Origin: Rohdeia sp041398665
GTDB lineage: Bacteria > Planctomycetota > UBA1135 > GCA-002686595
NCBI GenBank assembly: GCA_041398665.1
Contig: JAWKUH010000020.1
Location: 29,614 to 93,613 of the forward strand
Direction of reading: 5' to 3'
Length of the DNA: 64,000 nucleotides
Below, in pieces: positions 62,183 to 64,000 of this stretch. The stretch's first letter is position 1. Every line of letters begins with the position of its first letter. The notes under the pieces are model-generated. The model searched no databases and was not told where the DNA came from. It saw only the letters and a program-made list of their open reading frames with translations. A program made the position numbers and the translations under genes.

Positions 62183-63874
62183 CTAGAGGTCCGGCCGACA
62201 AAGGGCCATCTCGCGCACCCGCCGGCCGCAGGGTTGGCGCAGCACGGTGGTGAGAGCGACCACCCACCAGCTTCGCAGTAGCGCCGCCGCGACGTGCCGC
62301 AGATCCGAGCACACCGCCGCCAGCCGCAGGTTCGCGGCTGTTGCGGCCAGCGCAATCTGGAGTGCCGTCTTCGCCCGTCCGAAGTAGCGCGCCTGCCTGA
62401 CTCCCAGCCCCACCAGTCGCCCGATCGCGTGCTCGACCGCGACACGCTTTCGGTAGCGCTTGCGAAAGGCCTTCGTCTTCTGATGCTTGCGGTGTCGGTC
62501 GAGCTCTTTCGACCCAGCCGTCACTGTCACGCTGCGCGCTGCGGTCTTCGACGTCGTGCACTGCGACCGGAGCGCGCAGCCCCTGCAGTCCAAGCGCGAG
62601 AAGACATACGTCCATCCATCATCGGCCCGGCGCCGGTACCGCGAGCGCTTCCCCGCTGGGCAGTGCGCCTCGCCACGCTTCTCGTTCACGACGAAGCGAT
62701 CGCGCGCGAAGCACTTGCCCTTCGTCGGGATCGGCGGAGCCTTCGCTACGACTTCCGCTCCGAGTGCCGCCATCTCCGCGCGCGTCCCGAGGTCGCCGTA
62801 CGCCGTGTCGCCAAGCACCCGTTCGACCTTCGACTTCGCGACCTTCGAAGCCCGCTCGACGAGTTCTGCAGCGCCTTCGCGATCCGGCGCGTTCGCCGCA
62901 CGCACTCCGGTCGCCAGGATCACGCCATCCTTCGTCTCCACGACGAGCGACGCCTTGTAGCCGTCGAAGCCCTTGGAGTGGCTCTTGTGGCCGTGGCGCA
63001 TCTCCTGGTCCGTCGTCGAGATCACGCGGTCCTTCGCCGTGCCGCGCTTGATGCGTGGGCCTCCGCCCTCCTCGGGGTCCTCGTCCACGTCCTGCGCGAG
63101 AATGCGGACCAAGAGCTCCCGCGATGCACGCAGCTCCGCCGTCGCTGTGGCGTCCTTCGCGTAGCCACACAGCGCTCGCCTTCCGAGTGCGAGCGTCAGC
63201 CTGGCGTCCGCGACAAGCTGCCCCACGAGGGCTCGCCGCTCGCTCTCGTCGCTCCAATCGAGTTCGGACTCACCCTTGAAGCTCGACCCGAAGTGACGCG
63301 TGAGGCCCTGTTCGCGCACCACCTCGTCGAGGCCCCAGCCCTTGAGCCGACAGGCCTCGGTCACCACCTTCACGATCGCGTCCGACACGAGGTTCACGGT
63401 GTCCTTCACCGCTCCTCGACCGAAGATCGGCGTCGAGTCGATCGCCACCTCGAGCTTCTTCGCCGATCCGAGCCCTGCCCTACGGCACGCCGCGACGCTC
63501 GCTTCGAACAGGGCAAGGAAGCGCTCGTTCAGAAGCAAGTTCGCACGGAAGAGCTGCAGCGTGCTCTTCGCGCACAGCTTCTCCTCGAGTTCGACACCGA
63601 GCGCCACCTTGAAACGCAGGTCGTACGCCGTGCGGTCGATCGCCTCCTGGTCCGAGAGCCCCTCACGTGCCTGCAGCACCAAGAGCACGCACAGTTGCGA
63701 AGGCGGCACACTCGGGCGCCCGCGTTCGCCGTACAGGTCCGCGAAGTCCGCGTCCCGGAACAAGGTCGAGCCCTCGCGGGCGAGGAAGGCGAAGTACGAG
63801 TCTTCGCCGACGTGCGCCAGAAGGGCGTTGTCCGGCCGGAAGAGTTCGCGTTGCGGGGAGCGCTTGCCGAGCAT
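62183..63874 (-). CDS. IS1182 family transposase
   Basis: A 563-residue DDE transposase. The N-terminal DUF772-like helical domain has ERGRPSVPPSQLCVLLVLQ and LSDQEAIDRTAYDLRFKVAL. The catalytic core shows KLEVAIDSTPIFG (first Asp), RVLGDTAYGDLGTRAEM (second Asp) and RKRVAVEHAIGRLVGLG (Glu). A Cys cluster CPAGKR...CRGCALRSQC between the second Asp and the Glu is typical of the IS1182 group. The start ATG 63874 has GGAGGA 6 nt upstream. The TAG stop at 62183-62185 lies in the CTAG flank, so the reading frame ends only in the target duplication. Intact, probably active. Confidence 0.93.
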   Translation of the reverse strand: MLGKRSPQRELFRPDNALLAHVGEDSYFAFLAREGSTLFRDADFADLYGERGRPSVPPSQLCVLLVLQAREGLSDQEAIDRTAYDLRFKVALGVELEEKLCAKSTLQLFRANLLLNERFLALFEASVAACRRAGLGSAKKLEVAIDSTPIFGRGAVKDTVNLVSDAIVKVVTEACRLKGWGLDEVVREQGLTRHFGSSFKGESELDWSDESERRALVGQLVADARLTLALGRRALCGYAKDATATAELRASRELLVRILAQDVDEDPEEGGGPRIKRGTAKDRVISTTDQEMRHGHKSHSKGFDGYKASLVVETKDGVILATGVRAANAPDREGAAELVERASKVAKSKVERVLGDTAYGDLGTRAEMAALGAEVVAKAPPIPTKGKCFARDRFVVNEKRGEAHCPAGKRSRYRRRADDGWTYVFSRLDCRGCALRSQCTTSKTAARSVTVTAGSKELDRHRKHQKTKAFRKRYRKRVAVEHAIGRLVGLGVRQARYFGRAKTALQIALAATAANLRLAAVCSDLRHVAAALLRSWWVVALTTVLRQPCGRRVREMALCRPDL

Positions 63875-63950
63875 CAGGTCCTCCGAACAGGGCTACGGAG
63901 AACATCGGCTCGCGGGTGGCTGACTGGTCCTTTTTCGGCCGGACCTCTAG
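62183..63950 (-). mobile_element. IS1182-like insertion sequence, complete
   Basis: The element is bounded by near-perfect terminal inverted repeats of 18 bp (62187-62204 and 63929-63946; AGGTCCGGCCGACAAAGG against AGGTCCGGCCGAAAAAGG, one mismatch). On both sides the bases CTAG follow (62183-62186, 63947-63950), a likely 4-bp palindromic target duplication. It carries one intact transposase gene reading leftward. Lack of decay and clean ends point to recent insertion. It lies directly upstream of the permease gene. Confidence 0.85.
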
Positions 63951-64000
63951 CTCGGATCGATCACCACGATTCGTGCCGGTGCGCTGCATTCGGCGATTGG
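63951..64000. other. Window end, unassigned
   Basis: Fifty bases to the right of the IS element. CACCACGATTCGTGCCGGTG resembles the stretch at 29206-29225 (CCAGGATTCGTGTCGGTG) in the divergent region there, so it may be part of a short dispersed repeat. No ORF is supported. Confidence 0.3.

Overview
The window is very GC-rich (about 70% by eye), uses GTG and TTG starts freely, and carries a gene set typical of Planctomycetota: a Tat-exported Gfo/Idh/MocA oxidoreductase coupled to DUF1080 domains, a lipoprotein sulfatase-family enzyme, an ASPIC/UnbV protein, FG-GAP propeller proteins, YHS and DUF4336 proteins, and very large membrane-anchored carboxypeptidase-regulatory-like proteins. I infer a deep-branching, high-GC planctomycete. 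No rRNA, tRNA, CRISPR array or replication origin was recognised.

Layout. 1-5590: end of a carboxypeptidase-regulatory-like gene, an ethylene-receptor-like hybrid histidine kinase, a small unknown gene, a LON-domain/phytanoyl-dioxygenase fusion and a WecE-type sugar aminotransferase. 5691-16230: a secreted transglutaminase/hydrolase fusion, a HEAT/DUF1080 protein translationally coupled to an oxidoreductase, a sulfatase-family lipoprotein and a small lipoprotein. 16252-24994: three giant carboxypeptidase-regulatory-like proteins (two are clear tandem paralogues) and a DUF4336 protein. 25071-35226: a degenerate two-component protein, a GT-C-like membrane enzyme, small membrane proteins, a double YHS protein, a subtilisin and an NtrC-like regulator without GAFTGA. 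35692-41086: an operon of THUMP-like methyltransferase, flippase, SGNH protein and MBOAT acyltransferase. 41097-49941: two FG-GAP proteins, a probable selenoprotein with a SECIS-like hairpin, the UnbV-UnbU pair, and a beta-barrel-like gene. 50550-54744: TldD/TldE protease pair and UDP-glucose dehydrogenase. 54745-55870: palindromic repeat block. 55871-62149: sigma factor with a coupled gene, a TPR-like secreted protein, XdhC, DJ-1, DUF523/TudS and an ArsP-type permease. 62183-63950: an intact IS1182-like element.

The most interesting locus is 45051-49199. A thioredoxin-like secreted protein is interrupted by one in-frame TGA directly after a Cys, followed 7 nt later by a two-part hairpin matching bacterial SECIS geometry. 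It is divergent from UnbV and the RnfD-like UnbU, both known from enediyne cassettes, but here without any polyketide synthase. Other points: several genes have a -10-like TANNNT exactly 6-7 nt before the start codon (probable leaderless mRNAs); a palindromic repeat family sits at three convergent gene ends; and single-base frameshifts cluster in three short stretches (36.2-37.5, 41.55-42.35 and 49.37-49.42 kb), which look more like sequence errors than real decay.
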